This document shows positions 47,329 through 59,466 of a DNA stretch of 64,000 bases, in pieces. The notes beneath the pieces are model-generated. The model made no database searches, was not told where the DNA came from, and worked only from the letters and a program-made list of their open reading frames with translations. This DNA is from Heterobilharzia americana (Eukaryota; Platyhelminthes; Trematoda; Strigeidida; Schistosomatidae): NCBI GenBank assembly GCA_944470555.2, contig OX104127.1, positions 52,008,934 to 52,072,933 on the forward strand, read 5' to 3'. A program made the translations under genes and the position numbers. Positions within the stretch are counted from its first letter, which is position 1. Every line of letters begins with the position of its first letter.

Positions 47329-47334
47329 GCTGAC

Positions 47335-48610
47335 TACAGTTCTTTCTTGGTCACAAAATCAGGTTTGAGACGTTTCGTGGCTATGACCTTAGCAAACTTC
47401 AACAGAACTAAACCCGTTTGTTATTTGTTATAATAAAGTAATTGAAGATATCTGCTTAATGTCTGGTGCCATTGAGATGCGGATAGATTGCACTGTTCAA
47501 ATTGTTACTTCTCCTTAATCGTAGGGCCTACGGAATGTATTAAAAGAAGCTATGATACCTCCTTCGTTTTGTTCTTCCAATGTACCTGCTTCGGTAGCTA
47601 CTTGTAAACTTATATACATGATTGGAGGCAAGACAGGAAGATCACCTGTTGATTTTTGACTGGACTAAAGAACATATTACTCGGTACAAAGGAATTAACT
47701 TGGCTGCAGGGAAAGTCCCGGCCAGTGATGACTTAAGTCGTCTGCTAATAACTCCTGCAATATCATAACCTTTGAAATTGAGGCGAAAGAATACTGACTT
47801 TTCACTGACTACAGCCTTCTTCAACCTCTTATCTTCTGTCTGCCCATATATGCTGATAAATGCTTGTTGATGTCCATTGGCCATAAACATCGACTGTTGA
47901 CAACTCCTCTGCCACTTTATCACAGGAAAATATCATTTAACACTATGATACAAGATCTTAACAAATACCCGTTTTTAGTTAGTCGAACAAAAGCCTTTAA
48001 AACAACAATAAAATGTGAATTTTTCAGCTCATTTCCTCTTGATCAGAAATCAATGAAGTAAGGAAATATAGATGGGATTGAGACCTATCTGTAGGGTTCT
48101 AGGGTAAGCTGACACAACATGAGATTTTTAAAATTTTCATGAGTCACTTACTTTCAATTTTATCAAAAATGTATCTGTAAATGTTGGATCCAGTGGAGAT
48201 CCCATAGGCACTCAGTCAACTTGTCTATAAAGATTACTGCTGAAGATGAACTGGACGTTCATTGTACATTGTGGGAATAGCTTGTTCAGATTCAGAAGAA
48301 GAATACCAGTGTCTAATTTCCTTTCCAATATTAGTTCACAAATATAATCCACGGTTTCTATTAGTGGAACATTAGTAAATAAAGATGTGACATCTAGGGA
48401 TGACACCCTCTAGAGGGTGTCTTTGAAGCTATATTTTCCTAATTGGTCACTCCAAGGATGAATTAATCATACCAGCTATTTAGTGGTAGCTTGGTAAGGC
48501 AAGTTGGTCATGTCTAGGATAGGACAAAGAGACACCACAGGTTTGTGCATTTTTGGTAGGCCATATACACGTGGCATTATATTGCTGATTAGCTTCGAAT
48601 TTCCAAATAA
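47335..48610 (-). mobile_element. Penelope-like retroelement, RT to GIY-YIG, decayed
   Basis: The minus strand reads IMPRVYGLPKMHKPVVSLCP and SFKDTL near 48420-48600. Then comes SSLDVTSLFTNVPLIETVDY (RT motif A region) and YRQVD followed by VPMGSPL near 48210. Frame 47923-47642 gives the RT thumb/linker: FRLNFKGYDIAGVISRRLKS, then FPAAKLIPLYR. The endonuclease follows with VYKFTSS and RYIGRTKR near 47575 and ends ATKRLKPDFVTKKEL at 47340. The YxDD block between is lost. It is the same broad lineage as the PLEs at 20.0, 28.4 and 51 kb. Confidence 0.87.
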
Positions 48611-48679
48611 GGTTGATTAAATATATCAGTCATCTTCGTCTTGCACTATTAAATCCATTTTCTGTACATAATCAATCCT

Positions 48680-48850
48680 TCCCTAGCAGTCAAATGAAGC
48701 ATGCGCATTTCGTCTCGTTTGCAACTTACCAGCTGGATATACATGAGCTCAAATGAGTGAACAGTATTTCCACTGAAACCCGAACCCAGGAGTGATCGCT
48801 CCTAACTGCAAAGTGTAATCCAGTAGGCTTCTGACGAATAAGAACCACCT
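48680..48850 (-). repeat. A-family remnant
   Basis: gcatgcgcatttcgtctcgt and accagctggatatacatg outline a minus-strand ribozyme whose core has become CTGGTAA. A tRNA-like block with cccgaacccagg follows. Confidence 0.55.
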
Positions 48851-48984
48851 CTTATATAACAGGTATCAGTTTTTTTTCCGTTGGTAATTGTAATTTCCCG
48901 TTTCTATTCTGCAATAAACTGCTCTACCGCTACCACATGTCATTCTGTGAAGATGCCTCACTACCGCCTGACTATGTTGTAGTT

Positions 48985-49078
48985 TACTTGATAGCTATCA
49001 ATGGAATCCAGGGAGCGTGTTTTTTCCTATTTAAGACTGGTCAGCTGGATATACTTGCTTTCAGAATAACTCAACAGC
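48985..49078 (-). repeat. A-family remnant (ribozyme part only)
   Basis: atggaatccagggagcgtgt and ctggtcagctggatatac match the ribozyme ends. The core reads CTGACCA and GAAA is gone. Confidence 0.5.
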
Positions 49079-49941
49079 CTAAACGTTTGTTCCAAAAGTC
49101 GTTATTTGGGAGTAAAAGCTTAGCGTACCTAAGTAAAAAGAGGAAATTGCATAGAAGCCTTTAATTAATTTGCTTCACATATCACTTCAAGAGACAATTC
49201 GATGAACTAAATGCTTCTTGAAATATTCCTATCCTCCCCCTCCTTGTATACACACACTCAAACCCAGTAGTTACATATAGGCATTAGAAACAAAGTCATT
49301 TAAGCAGTAGAAGACATTTTATAACAAAGAATATGTAGGATCAGTTAATTGGAGAATTTTTTGTTTTTAACAGCCTTTTTGTTTAGTACACATGGAATCT
49401 GATAAGGATTGTCATTCGTAGAATTACAGCTACGCGTTCCAAAGATACAGGTGACAAAGAATTCATGACATTGCATAACACGCAATGATCAAATACAGTT
49501 AGCTGGATAAATCCACAAAGAGAAATGTCTTTACAATAATAGGTGAAAAAAATGTTTTCATTTTGCGGACAACTAAACCATTCCATAGATTGGAATATAG
49601 TTTAGAAGTAATGCGCCAAGTGCGACACTAATTCATAAACTATGAAGATCTATCCAATAAACTTGAATACTGTAAGATTACAAACTGTTTTTCCAATTAA
49701 CTGGCCATAACATAGAAAAACGGAATGAATAACGTCTTAGAACAGTCAATTTCAGCGTTACTTACCAAGTCAACTGTCCCCATGGAGCGAGTTATATCAG
49801 TCACTACGGTAAAAATTCAGATTTTTGTGCTGTTGAGCAGCTGGTATGATTAAATAAAGAGGTTTTAAACGCTATTATTCTCTTGATGCTATCTCACTTG
49901 TTTTCACGGAACCAAATGACTGATGTGAATTGATAACTTTC
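49079..49941. other. No gene seen
   Basis: AT-rich; nothing assigned. Confidence 0.4.
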
Positions 49942-50165
49942 AAGGTAGTATTCATCATGGACTGATATCACTCGGAGGACTGTTGAGAGATTAGAAGCAC
50001 AGGAAAACTGTTTCTCTCTGATATGGACCTCCTCAGCAGTACGCACCCATGACCCCACCAGTGATTCAACTCAATTTTTCGGGTTATGTGACGAATGCGT
50101 TAACTGTTTTACTGCTGGATGGGGATCAGACGATCCACGTTTTCCTATTTCTCTCAGATCACGAT
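49942..50165 (-). repeat. B-family copy, right end lost
   Basis: Left terminal repeat gtagtattcatcatggactg (49947-49966). Minus-strand ribozyme with CTGAGGA and GAAA kept but helix II mispaired (GGTC opposite GAGA). tRNA-like remains to about 50120. Confidence 0.6.
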
Positions 50166-50789
50166 GTAGCGTGATTAAAATCTTCAAATTAAATTATTTT
50201 CAATTATTTACTGGGTCCCCACTAACTTTTTAGACGGTACTAAGTGTCAATTGACCCTCCAAACTGTGGAGGTAGTATCAATTCGGACGAAACAAGATGA
50301 ATAATGTTTTCGAAGCAACAGGTGTTGCCACTTCAATTACCTTGGTATGATTAAGGATTGATAAATTCCCAAGTGTTCTTTGGCGCAAAACCTGATTTAG
50401 AACTGCTGCACTGTATATATTCCGTAGCTTGTATAATCTTGAACAGTTTCACATTTCTTTGGGTGATATTCGTGTCCTTGCGTATGTAACATGCTAATCA
50501 AATCAGTATTCCCCAAGTTGTTTTTTCTTTCTTCTTCCCGGTCTACATTCATGTACACATGGACATTTACACGAAGTCTCACTGACAGCACTGCTCACTG
50601 CGATGTAGGTGTATGTGGATGATGAACCGTATGAAGGACGAAACACGTATTCCAGTCCTAACTCCTACTTGTTATCCATTCTTAGCACCCTCCACTCTGT
50701 TTCCTACTACATTGCTATTTTTGAATTTTGACTACGTCCATGCTTTTTGCGCGAAGCTCATAATCTAGCTGAAGAAGATTCATTTTAAA
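50166..50789. other. No gene identified
   Basis: AT-rich; no assignment. Confidence 0.4.
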
Positions 50790-52200
50790 AATTTGATCAT
50801 ACTCATTCGTCAGTATAAAGCTTTCTTTAGCCATAAGAAGATTTAATTTGTCTGAATCGTTGCATGTATTTGTACAACACATTTCAAACAATGTGATCAC
50901 ATAATTGGCATAGTTTTTATATGAAATGTTATCAGGAGATCAGTGGTGGAAATTCGGAAGGTCAAGTAGGAAAGCTAAATTGAAGGCCTAAATATCAATG
51001 CAAATCGATACAGAGAAAACGATAGTACACTGAACTTTTTTTAAGAATTGAATTGGCCAAGAGAGGTTTAACTTGATAACAAATTAACTTTGAACATATA
51101 AAGTGGCGTAAACTCCCTAATAGCCAAGGTCTTGAAAAATTTGAGGTTTCATCGTGAGGACGTTTTATAATTTGGTCTAAAGGATGTAGAAAGGTTAATC
51201 TTGTGGCCTGTCTCAATGATCTGTTTCACAATCGAAGAACTTTGACCCCTGATGCTATTTATCTGTTCAGGTGGTTCTACTAACTCTTGAAGCCACTTCA
51301 GGGTGTGCTGTGAAGTCGCTGGTTGCATGGATCAATGAGTCCTCCCTATGCATATGTCACCACGCAGTTCATTGAATTGTCGGATGCAGTAGGTTATAAC
51401 ACTATCGTTCACATGCTGTAAGGGTTTGGAAGTGTGCAGGTTGAATAGTAGGTCCTTTTAATAGCAGCATTTAGTCTCTGCCTAAGGATTGTGTGATGAG
51501 AGTCATGTTGTACAGAACACTGATGAAGACATCTTACTTCGAAATGAAATGAACAGCCGGTTTCGGTGCTCTAGGTACCTTATACTGGTCGGTAAGTTTT
51601 GATGGGTAGTTATTTTCCAACAGTGTTTCACTCAATGTTCTTATCTCGTCTTCGATAGTATCATCCGTGCATTTACACTGAATTTTGTTGAACATGTATC
51701 TAACTGACGCTAAATAGTACTGAACTGGACAAAAACTATGATAATTTATATATAATCCTGTCCATATTGGTTCTTTTCTGTAAACAGATCGTTTCACGGA
51801 TCCGTTCTGCTGTTGACTAATTGGTATGTGTAAGTAAGACAAGCAATCATCCTACTTTTCCACACATGTCATGAATATGTTGTTTTATGGTGAATTCAAT
51901 CAGTTTGCAATTGAATTGGAGTGATTTCAGTTATCATGTATGGTTCACACATGACTGACAAATCCTCGATATGGACTGGTTTTCTCAGTTAAGTTCTCCA
52001 CTAAGTTATCCACATGAAACATGGATATGTCAGCTAAGTGGGGACCTAAAGGACTTCTCTTGCCAACTTCACCAATCTGACGGAAATATTCACTTTCAAA
52101 TATAAACTTAACCTTGCCTTTACATAACAACAGTAGCTATTTGAAGTGATGCAATTAAAAAGGTATTGAAAAACTATACACTAAAATATAATCGCATAAA
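50790..52200 (-). mobile_element. Penelope-like retroelement, RT to GIY-YIG plus 3' flank
   Basis: Minus-strand frames run through most of a PLE ORF. KVKFIFESEYFRQIGEVG is followed by SPLGPHLADISMFHVDNLVE (RT motif C neighbourhood), with the following YVDD replaced by a damaged YRGFVSHV. Then come CLSYLHIPISQQQNGSVKRS, VYRKEPIWTGLYINYHSFCP and TLSETLLENNYPSKLTDQ. In shifted frames, ICIGRT marks the GIY-YIG domain near 51360, SSSIVKQIIETGHKIN lies near 51210, and TLAIREF near 51120. 50790-51090 is 3' flank shared with 19440-19805. It is 5'-truncated at about 52200 and non-functional. Confidence 0.86.
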
Positions 52201-52369
52201 ATATCGGTTTTCAAAGCTGGTTGAAAGCCAAGATAGTGGATATAGTTGATGAGTTTAGTAATGGCCATCAAAAGCAAAAACTTATTCTAACTACTGAACA
52301 TTTCACAGTCGTATAAGAGCTACAAAACAACTTCAAATTAAATTAATCTGGTGCTCATTGGTGACTAGC

Positions 52370-52715
52370 TTTGAGAGATGATTCCTGAAGTTCTAATGAG
52401 AAGTCATGACTGGTGGGACAAACCTGGTGCACGTGAGGACAAATACTCATCGATGAGGTTGGGTGATGGTCGCACCATGTCGTGAACTAACAGAAGTTGG
52501 AAATATGGACCACTGACTTCTAACTCAGTTGCTCAATGGTAACGTGATAGCCACAGAACCTGAAGGTCCTGGATTCGACCCCTGGTGGGTTGATTGTCAT
52601 GAGTGCCCACTTCTAAGGCGTCCTGTATTAGAACGAAACATTTGTCCAGTACTCCCAGTTTCCAATGTTTCTCTAGTTGATATCACTCTGTGATGAATAC
52701 CAACACGAAGCCCCA
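52370..52715 (+). mobile_element. B-family copy, ribozyme on plus strand
   Basis: A tRNA-like block (52530-52595: CTCAGTTGCTCAATGGTAACG, GGATTCGACCCC) leads to a decayed ribozyme (52600-52665; core lost, ACGAAAC kept, then tgtccagtactccc) and a weak terminal repeat (ttgatatcactctgtgatga). Confidence 0.6.
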
Positions 52716-53207
52716 AATTTATAATTCTCACACCTGACAACGGGTCAGCTGTAGTACACAGAGACGATAGTTTGTATCGGATGTCCTGCAAACAGATGAC
52801 TGCTGAGTCTGACCTCAGCATTAAAAAAGTATCTTTTAATCAACAAGATGTAGAACATTCACATTTAGTTTTACAGACTGAATTCCATGAATACCTGAAT
52901 TTGATAATTCTCAGTCATTTGCTACTTTAATGAATGTTTTTTAAGTAACTGATTTCACTGTTTTAAAAATCTCTTCTGCTGTTCATGCATGCATTTGACT
53001 TTTCCTTATGCCTAGGCATTATTGATAAATAACTGTGGAACTTGCGGAGACAGTTATCGAAAATTATATTTGCTATTCATCAAAACATCCCTTGAATTGT
53101 TCAGTAGACGTCTACGGGAACAGACAATATTCTTTTCGATAACTTCTTATTCAAGTTCCACATTAATATGTCCGTTTTGCTTAACTTTGTGTCAGACCTA
53201 GTGAGAT
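52716..53207. other. No gene seen
   Basis: AT-rich spacer. Confidence 0.4.
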
Positions 53208-53615
53208 TACAAAGTAGTATTTATCATGAACTGACATCAACTAGAGAACCACTTAAAATCTGGCAGAAATGGACAGCTGTTTCGTCCCAGCATGAGGCAC
53301 CTCAGTGGGACGAGATGAACATTCAGAAGTTCTAATGAGAAGCTGATACTTGCGGAGTAAACCGGTGAAAAGTGAAGTGGATGACAGCTGAAGAACGTGA
53401 TGGATAGCCATGCCATATAATGAACTGATAGAAGTAAGAAATTCTGGACCGCCGAAATTCGACCCAGTCGTTGCCATGAAACCTTCAGGTTCTGAGTACG
53501 ATCCCTGAGTGGGAAGGCTGTGCACTCATACTGCCGGGGATTCTCATACTAGGATGCAATTGGTGTCCAGTGCTCCCGGCTCCTCAGTCATTCATGATGA
53601 TGAATACTACCTTGG
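53208..53615. mobile_element. B-family copy with two opposed ribozyme modules
   Basis: Terminal repeat gtagtatttatcatgaactg (53215-53234), then a minus-strand ribozyme (53260-53325: GAAA, GGAC helix and palindromic acagctgt intact, core CTGAGGT). The right module has tRNA-like sequence (53475-53515) and a plus-strand ribozyme remnant ending ggtgtccagtgctcccgg (53560-53578). Ends at tgatgaatactacc. Confidence 0.65.
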
Positions 53616-55164
53616 AAAAAATCCAAGCAAACGTCAAACTAAATAGTTAGACTTCCTTTAACAGTTTGTGAATAATGTCATACAGTTCGGTAATATTCTT
53701 CAGAACAGTTTTTGTGAACAGCACTGTCAGAACCAATCATTCTTAGAATTTAATTCCAAATAACTGATTACATAAACAACTATACGGCTCATGTTACATA
53801 AGATTTTTAGGAAGAGAATTCCCCCAACTGTTTAGTATTATTAACAAACTGTTTTGGGAAATTTCACTAGTTTTGACGCAAAATTATATAATACGGACGA
53901 GTAAGAGTAGGATCTTAAGAAGAAGTTATTGAAAGGAATATTATTTGTTCCTTGAAGCGTCTTTCAAATTATACTAGGAGTTTTTGAATTATCCTAATGT
54001 ATAGGTCAAGTATATAGTAAAGTTCCATTTGTCATGAGTTTCTTAAGACGTCTAACGGTCCTCTCCTTGAAACACTTACTTAACTACACCACTTTCATTT
54101 ATAATACCACTGATAACACTTATTAAGAAAAGAGAAAATCTTTACTGAACTTCCTGATAACGTCTATTTTTCATTACGGTGACACAACACAAATAATTAG
54201 GGTCAGTAGCATCAAAATACAATGATCACTTTACTCATCTAAAAAAGGAAATTTGAAATTTTTCACCTCAATGAGTTTTTTTAAAGATTATCAACTCAAA
54301 ACAGTAAACATTAATTAAACAAATTGATCATTTCAAACCAAAAATTTTCTCTAATACACCTGTTTATTATACTTTTGTATAAACATTAAAATTTGGCCTA
54401 TTTTGTATACAATGATTCTATGCATCAATAGTACAGAAATATACATTCTCAAGAAGAAAATATATGAGAAAAACTTTCCAGTTGAATAGATTGCTTGAAG
54501 ATTTTAAGGAAGTGACTAATTAGAATATGATGGACTAAAAGCATGAATTCTTTCTTCTCCAACGTAATTTACATTATCAGAAACAAGCAAACTATTGTAC
54601 TAACAATTTACCGGCTACTCAACCAACATTTTTTTTACAACAGGATGTTGCAGTTTCAGCTTAGCCTCACAATCTTTTTCAGGAAGGAATCCTAACTCAA
54701 CGTATGTTTCGCGCTTGCTAGTACTTGTCAGTGAGACATATCTGTAATCCCAGACAAACTGGTTTCTTACCAATTCAAACTAACGCTGCTTGTTCCTACA
54801 GCTAGAGACCTCACCACTTGATAAGGGTCATATTCATTGACTCATAGCTGGGGAGTAAACAATTTTTGTGTTGTCTAGTCCTGAGTGCTAATAGAACTCA
54901 ACTGATCATTTTTCAGTATGGTCACCAAGATATGAAGTTCACTATCTCCTGGTTATCACAGATTTTATGTTGCCTTCAAAAACTAATTCAGAAAATAATA
55001 ACACTCTACAGCTGCTATTATAACCTATTTGAAACCATAACAGTTAGCGACAGAGATATTGGATTCTTCGAAGCTGGACAAATTCCACAAACAACAAGTG
55101 AAGATTATCGAGTTTTGATGGTGTTGTCTTTTCTTAGCAGGAGAATTCAATCGTAGAGCTTTTG
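53616..55164. other. No gene identified
   Basis: AT-rich. A 96-codon frame (54866-55156) ends just before the LTR; its second half reads like protein (VSDRDIGFFEAGQIPQTTSE) but matches nothing I know. Confidence 0.35.
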
Positions 55165-55475
55165 TTGTTATTTTAGACAACAGCATTAGCACAAACTTCA
55201 GAAAGAACTGAGCTATAAGGTTTTCTTCGCAATTTATTCAGTAGATTGTTTTGATGGCACTGTATGTGATTGGTTTTTTCTGCCGAGATCTTGCCACTGT
55301 TTCCCTGTTTATTTTGATCGTTTGTCTTAATGACCTACTCGTTGTTTCTTATTGGTTGGTAGATCAGGTCAGTGTCTGTTGATTGTTGACTCACCTGAAC
55401 ACCAAGCTTCTAAAAATCCTTTGGCATTCTTTGTATTCCGTTCTTGTGATCAGAACATCCAAGACTGTAAGTTTT
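55165..55475 (+). repeat. Probable 5' LTR of the gypsy element
   Basis: Non-coding, about 310 bp, directly upstream of a gag-like ORF. A diverged relative without internal sequence lies at 62915-63235: both share cattagcac-aacttcag, gagctat, atgtgattgg/atgattgg, cattctttgt and atccaaga in order. Exact ends and a target duplication could not be fixed. Confidence 0.6.
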
Positions 55476-57400
55476 TTTATTTGTTTCCTCTTCACTTGTG
55501 AATTTGATATCGTTGAAAATGTTGATTATCATATTAGCCTTTTCCAATTCATTTCTTTGAATGATGACAAACGTGACTACTGAGTTGCTTACGCACTCTG
55601 AAATTTCTGGCACTGAATCATTATGCACTACACCAATTTTAATAGCCCCTTGGGTTGATGCCATTAACAGTAACATCATGAAATTTCAAAGCGACCTTGA
55701 TTCCAGTGTGATATTAGATACTTGGCTGAGGCATTACGAAGATCATTTAAAAATGAATTTTTCTAGCCGAGATGATTCTTGGAAAGTATATTTGTTACTT
55801 CAAAAGCTTGGTCCCTATGAACTCGACCAGTGTTGAAACATGATTTCGCTGCAGAACCTATCTGACGTTGATGTCATAGCCCCGTCACAAAGATAAAATT
55901 TTGATGATGAATCATCTCTTTTTAATTCTTGATGTTGCTGTTTGACTCTGATCATGAACGAGAATGATTATTCCTTTACCCACTTTGGTGTTCTTAACCG
56001 AGAATACGAACGATTTAAACTGAAATCCATTAAGGACGATCAGCTTAAATCCTAAATACTCATCTTCAGCCTACAGTCGTCTAAGTTCATTGGCATCAGA
56101 ACAAGATTGTAGAATCGCTTGGAACAAGTTCCGTCGATAACACCGAATGACATCTCTGCAGAGAATCAGCTACTGGTCAGCTTACAGCTTGATATTAGTT
56201 TAGTCTAATCCAGACAGAAGAGTGGTTTGAAAGTGTATACAGTCCTCCAGATCATTCACTATCTGACCAAACACCTCCCTGCTCTATCTCGTCTATTCAT
56301 CGTCACAGTTACTCGGGCGATACCAGAAAAGTCCAAGGAAGATACTCCCATCGCCTTCCTGGCATTGTAATGCCCGATGTTTCATCAAATCTTGTCCATG
56401 TAAACAATATCGACGCACCGACTGTAGTGCTGTTGGTCATAAGGACTGATTTTGACAGCAAGACACACAGCGACGTGTGTAAAGGTCAACTATCAGATAC
56501 CGCCACAGATCCTATTCTCCATCGGTAGGTAAGTCTCGTGGCTTGACAGCTGCTTTTCATGCTCATGCACCCATCCACCGAAATTTTATCCGTATTCAAT
56601 TAAACCTAGCGTAGTTACAGATAGATGCGGCATCAGATATCACCACTATCTCCAAAAATCAATGGTTGAAGGCCAAATGATCTCTTGTTCAAAGGACTTT
56701 TAAACTACTTTTGGTGAGTGTGGTGCTCAATTACCACTAACAGGAAAAATGTCATGCACCCTTTCCTTCCAGAATACTACCATAAACACCACCTGCTATC
56801 TTGTCGATGTGGAATTAAATCTCCTTCGTCTGGATTGGTTCGAGAGTCTTGGATTATCGAATGTACCACTAAGTACTATTTTCAATCTAATCCAGAACTA
56901 ATGGAAGCTGAGTAACATCAGTCAACGTTTTCAAATATCTCCAAGCCTGGTCTCGGCTGCTGCACAACCTACTAAGTTATCATAAGCCTCCGAGATGGTG
57001 CCCTACCTGTTTTACGACCAAAAGAACCCATGCTTCGTGAGTATTTGTCACAAGTTGATGTCAAAATCTCGTCTCAAACAAAAAGAAGTTCTCACACCAG
57101 TTTCCTACTCTTCGTGTTCACTAAAAACCGATCGGTTCGATCCGAATTTGTCCTGTTTTCTAAACTTAAATCAGCACTCCAGCAGCACCACTATCCACTA
57201 CCAGCACTGAGTGTCATCTTCACCATTCTCACTGAACTCACAATTCTTAACGCACGCCCCTGCAACAGCGTAACTAACTTCAGGCTACACAAAAACCTAC
57301 CAACAGCTGGTCGCTACATTTTCATGTTGGAGGTGGGATCCGGCTTGCTCACGGTCAGACAGATGTTCACTTAACAGCAGCCATGTGTTCGAATGTAAGC
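55476..57400 (+). mobile_element. Ty3/gypsy-type LTR retrotransposon, gag to RT start, decayed
   Basis: A gag-like frame starts at 55561 (DTWLRHYEDHLKMNFSSRDD, LLQKLGPYELDQC) and continues through shifts (VLNREYERFKLKSIKDDQ). A zinc-knuckle remnant (CNARCFIKSCPCKQYRRTDC, then VGHKD) lies at about 56365-56445. A protease-like DAASDITTISKNQW lies near 56620-56660. Then come the protease-RT linker (LRLDWFESLGLSNV, about 56825-56865) and the N-terminal RT (TPVSYSSCS, KTDR, then RICPVF; HYPLPA; DIFTIL). The sequence is lost at about 57400, before the YxDD box, and no integrase or 3' LTR follows. It resembles the CsRn1/Boudicca-like gypsy elements of flukes. Many shifts rule out function. Confidence 0.8.
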
Positions 57401-57484
57401 TGAACCAAGCTCTTGCAAACTATGCTTAGCCTCTAACTTTTCCAAGAACTCAGGACAGAGGTGTAACGCATTTGAAACCATACT

Positions 57485-57945
57485 AACAAAGAGTGAAATC
57501 CAGGAGGCGTGTTTTGACCTTTCTTATGATCTTCATCTGAGTGTGTCCACTTTTTAATGATTAATGCTGTTTCTATTGAGAATTGAATCCAGGAATAATC
57601 ATTTCAAACACCACAGTGTTATCCACTAGGCTAGTGACTAACGAGAGACAGTTTTTTCAAGCGATAACATCAAACCATCCCCATCATCCTGTCATCTAAA
57701 GCGATTTATCCTGGGTTCACGTGTTAGCAGGAACAACATCACTCACTAAGAGGCGGGTACATCTGGCTGACGAAAATCAAGTAGGGCTAAACGCATATGC
57801 TAGATTCCGCTGTTAGCCAATCTTCACCATAGAGTCAAATTTGAAAATAAGTGTGCAATACCAAGGCATCCTCACAGGAACCCATAAACCAATAGTCACC
57901 GATTAGTTCGATTCCATCAGTGATGGAGATATGTACCCCATAACA
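57485..57945. mobile_element. A-family copy with two opposed decayed ribozymes
   Basis: Minus-strand ribozyme remnant (57495-57545) and tRNA-like block (57575-57650). Then, on the plus strand: part of a second tRNA-like block (gggttcacgtgttagcagga), a ribozyme with CTGACGA but no proper helix II (57765-57825), and the tail (ccaaggcatcctcacaggaa). Same arrangement as 36476-36851, more diverged. Confidence 0.55.
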
Positions 57946-58799
57946 CTAAAACTTTATTAAGACGGGTTTACACTTTTATTCCATGCTTTCAAATGTACAC
58001 TTTTAATTTTATGCTATAGAGTGATGAGCTCAGCAGGAATGTTTGCAGAAAACATGTTTTTCAGTGACTGCAACGATTATTTTGATTTGGTAAGTATTCC
58101 ACCAACTATTATGTTTCTTATCTGGAAGAATTCTTATGGAGAAGTTGTTTGTTCACATCATTGCACTTTGTTTATGTCACTCAGTATTTTAGCGTGCAAA
58201 TAATTTTGTGTAACAATCTTTTACATAATTTAATTACATTGGCTAACATATTATGCATTTTTTTTGTCAGATAATTTCTCTACTAATATGAAATTGTATT
58301 TTTATGCATTTCCTTTCTTCATCTCTATCTTTTTTATATTTTTGTCATTGTGAATTGTAACACAAGATATAAAAAAAGTTCTCTGTTAAATGTTTCAATG
58401 TTTTTTAACAAATTACTAACACGTTTGTTGTTAATTTATCAGTAACAAAAAGAAACAGCAATTTATTATCACATGATAGACAGTCTTTGTAAATTGAGAA
58501 GTGAAAATCATATGATTCAATTACTGAAATAAATAGCAATGATACACAAACCATATTGTGAATTTCCCAACTATTACAGTAAATAAATATATAGCAACGC
58601 AACTGAAATGCACAGACTGAAAACTGATTGTCTGCATTTTAGGTTTTGTAAATTATCCGAACTATTGTGTTGATTAAATCCTGATGCATAACACCAAGAA
58701 ATCGAAGTGCATTCAACAACCATGTGCTTGCTCATCCAGTAGCCAATTAACTATACCTACCATATGAGAGCTAATTTTACTACCTTTTTGTTCATATGT
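57946..58799. other. AT-rich, one exon-like segment
   Basis: Apart from the candidate exon at 58020-58089 nothing is recognised. Confidence 0.35.
58020..58089 (+). CDS. Candidate 70-nt internal exon, unidentified
   Basis: An acceptor-like run (acttttaattttatgctatag) ends at 58019 and a consensus donor GTAAGT starts at 58090. The frame reads VMSSAGMFAENMFFSDCNDY then FDL. Short exons are common in schistosome genes, but no partner exon or homology supports this one. Confidence 0.22.
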
Positions 58800-58870
58800 C
58801 GGTAGGTGGAGCAGGATTAGAACCGTTGACTTATTGACTGAAGACCAACGGATAAAACCAATGAGCCTCA
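58800..58870 (-). repeat. tRNA-derived SINE remnant
   Basis: Minus strand GGTTGAGGCTCATTGGTT and CGGTTCTAATCC are box A- and box B-like with tRNA spacing. No ribozyme; family not assigned. Confidence 0.45.
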
Positions 58871-59466
58871 ACCACGTAATACTACACATTCTACAATCTA
58901 TTAAGTAGAAGATTATTCAAAATATTTTGATTGTTATTTCATTAATTCAGGACACTACACTGGTATGACATAGGTATCCAAAAATACGCCACTGAAAATA
59001 TTAGAGCAACCAAAATAAAGCGGACACATAAAAGAGAAGAGTGAAAGAAAACGAAGCAATCTCAAAGACACTTTCAAAAGAAGTATTCCCTCCTTTCATT
59101 TTACTTCTCGGTGAAAGAAGAAACAAATAAATTGCAGCATAGTCTACACTGCTTTCAACTTTGAATCATATCTACTACCTTTCTAAGCCATTAAGTTGTA
59201 TGATCTCTAGGACTTCACCCAGATGATTGTGAGGCCTCTGAAGAAACTCACCTAACAAAACAATCCTTCATCCTATGACCACCTTTCTACCTCATTGAAT
59301 CAGCCTCAGAGCAACCAGTGTACAAGCTACTGGGATGACATTTGTGTCACATGTTCAAACCACGATGAGCATAATTAAAGATAAAATTCTTTAGACATTC
59401 CTGACCTTTAATAATTTTAATATCATGAATTATTGGACAAGATGAACATACTAATATTCATTAAGA
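58871..59466. other. No gene seen
   Basis: AT-rich; nothing assigned. Confidence 0.4.

Noticed and set aside
54866..55156. Host exon or envelope-like ORF upstream of the gypsy LTR
   Set aside because: The frame has no recognised family and no splice signals; its position before the LTR argues against an envelope gene of that element.
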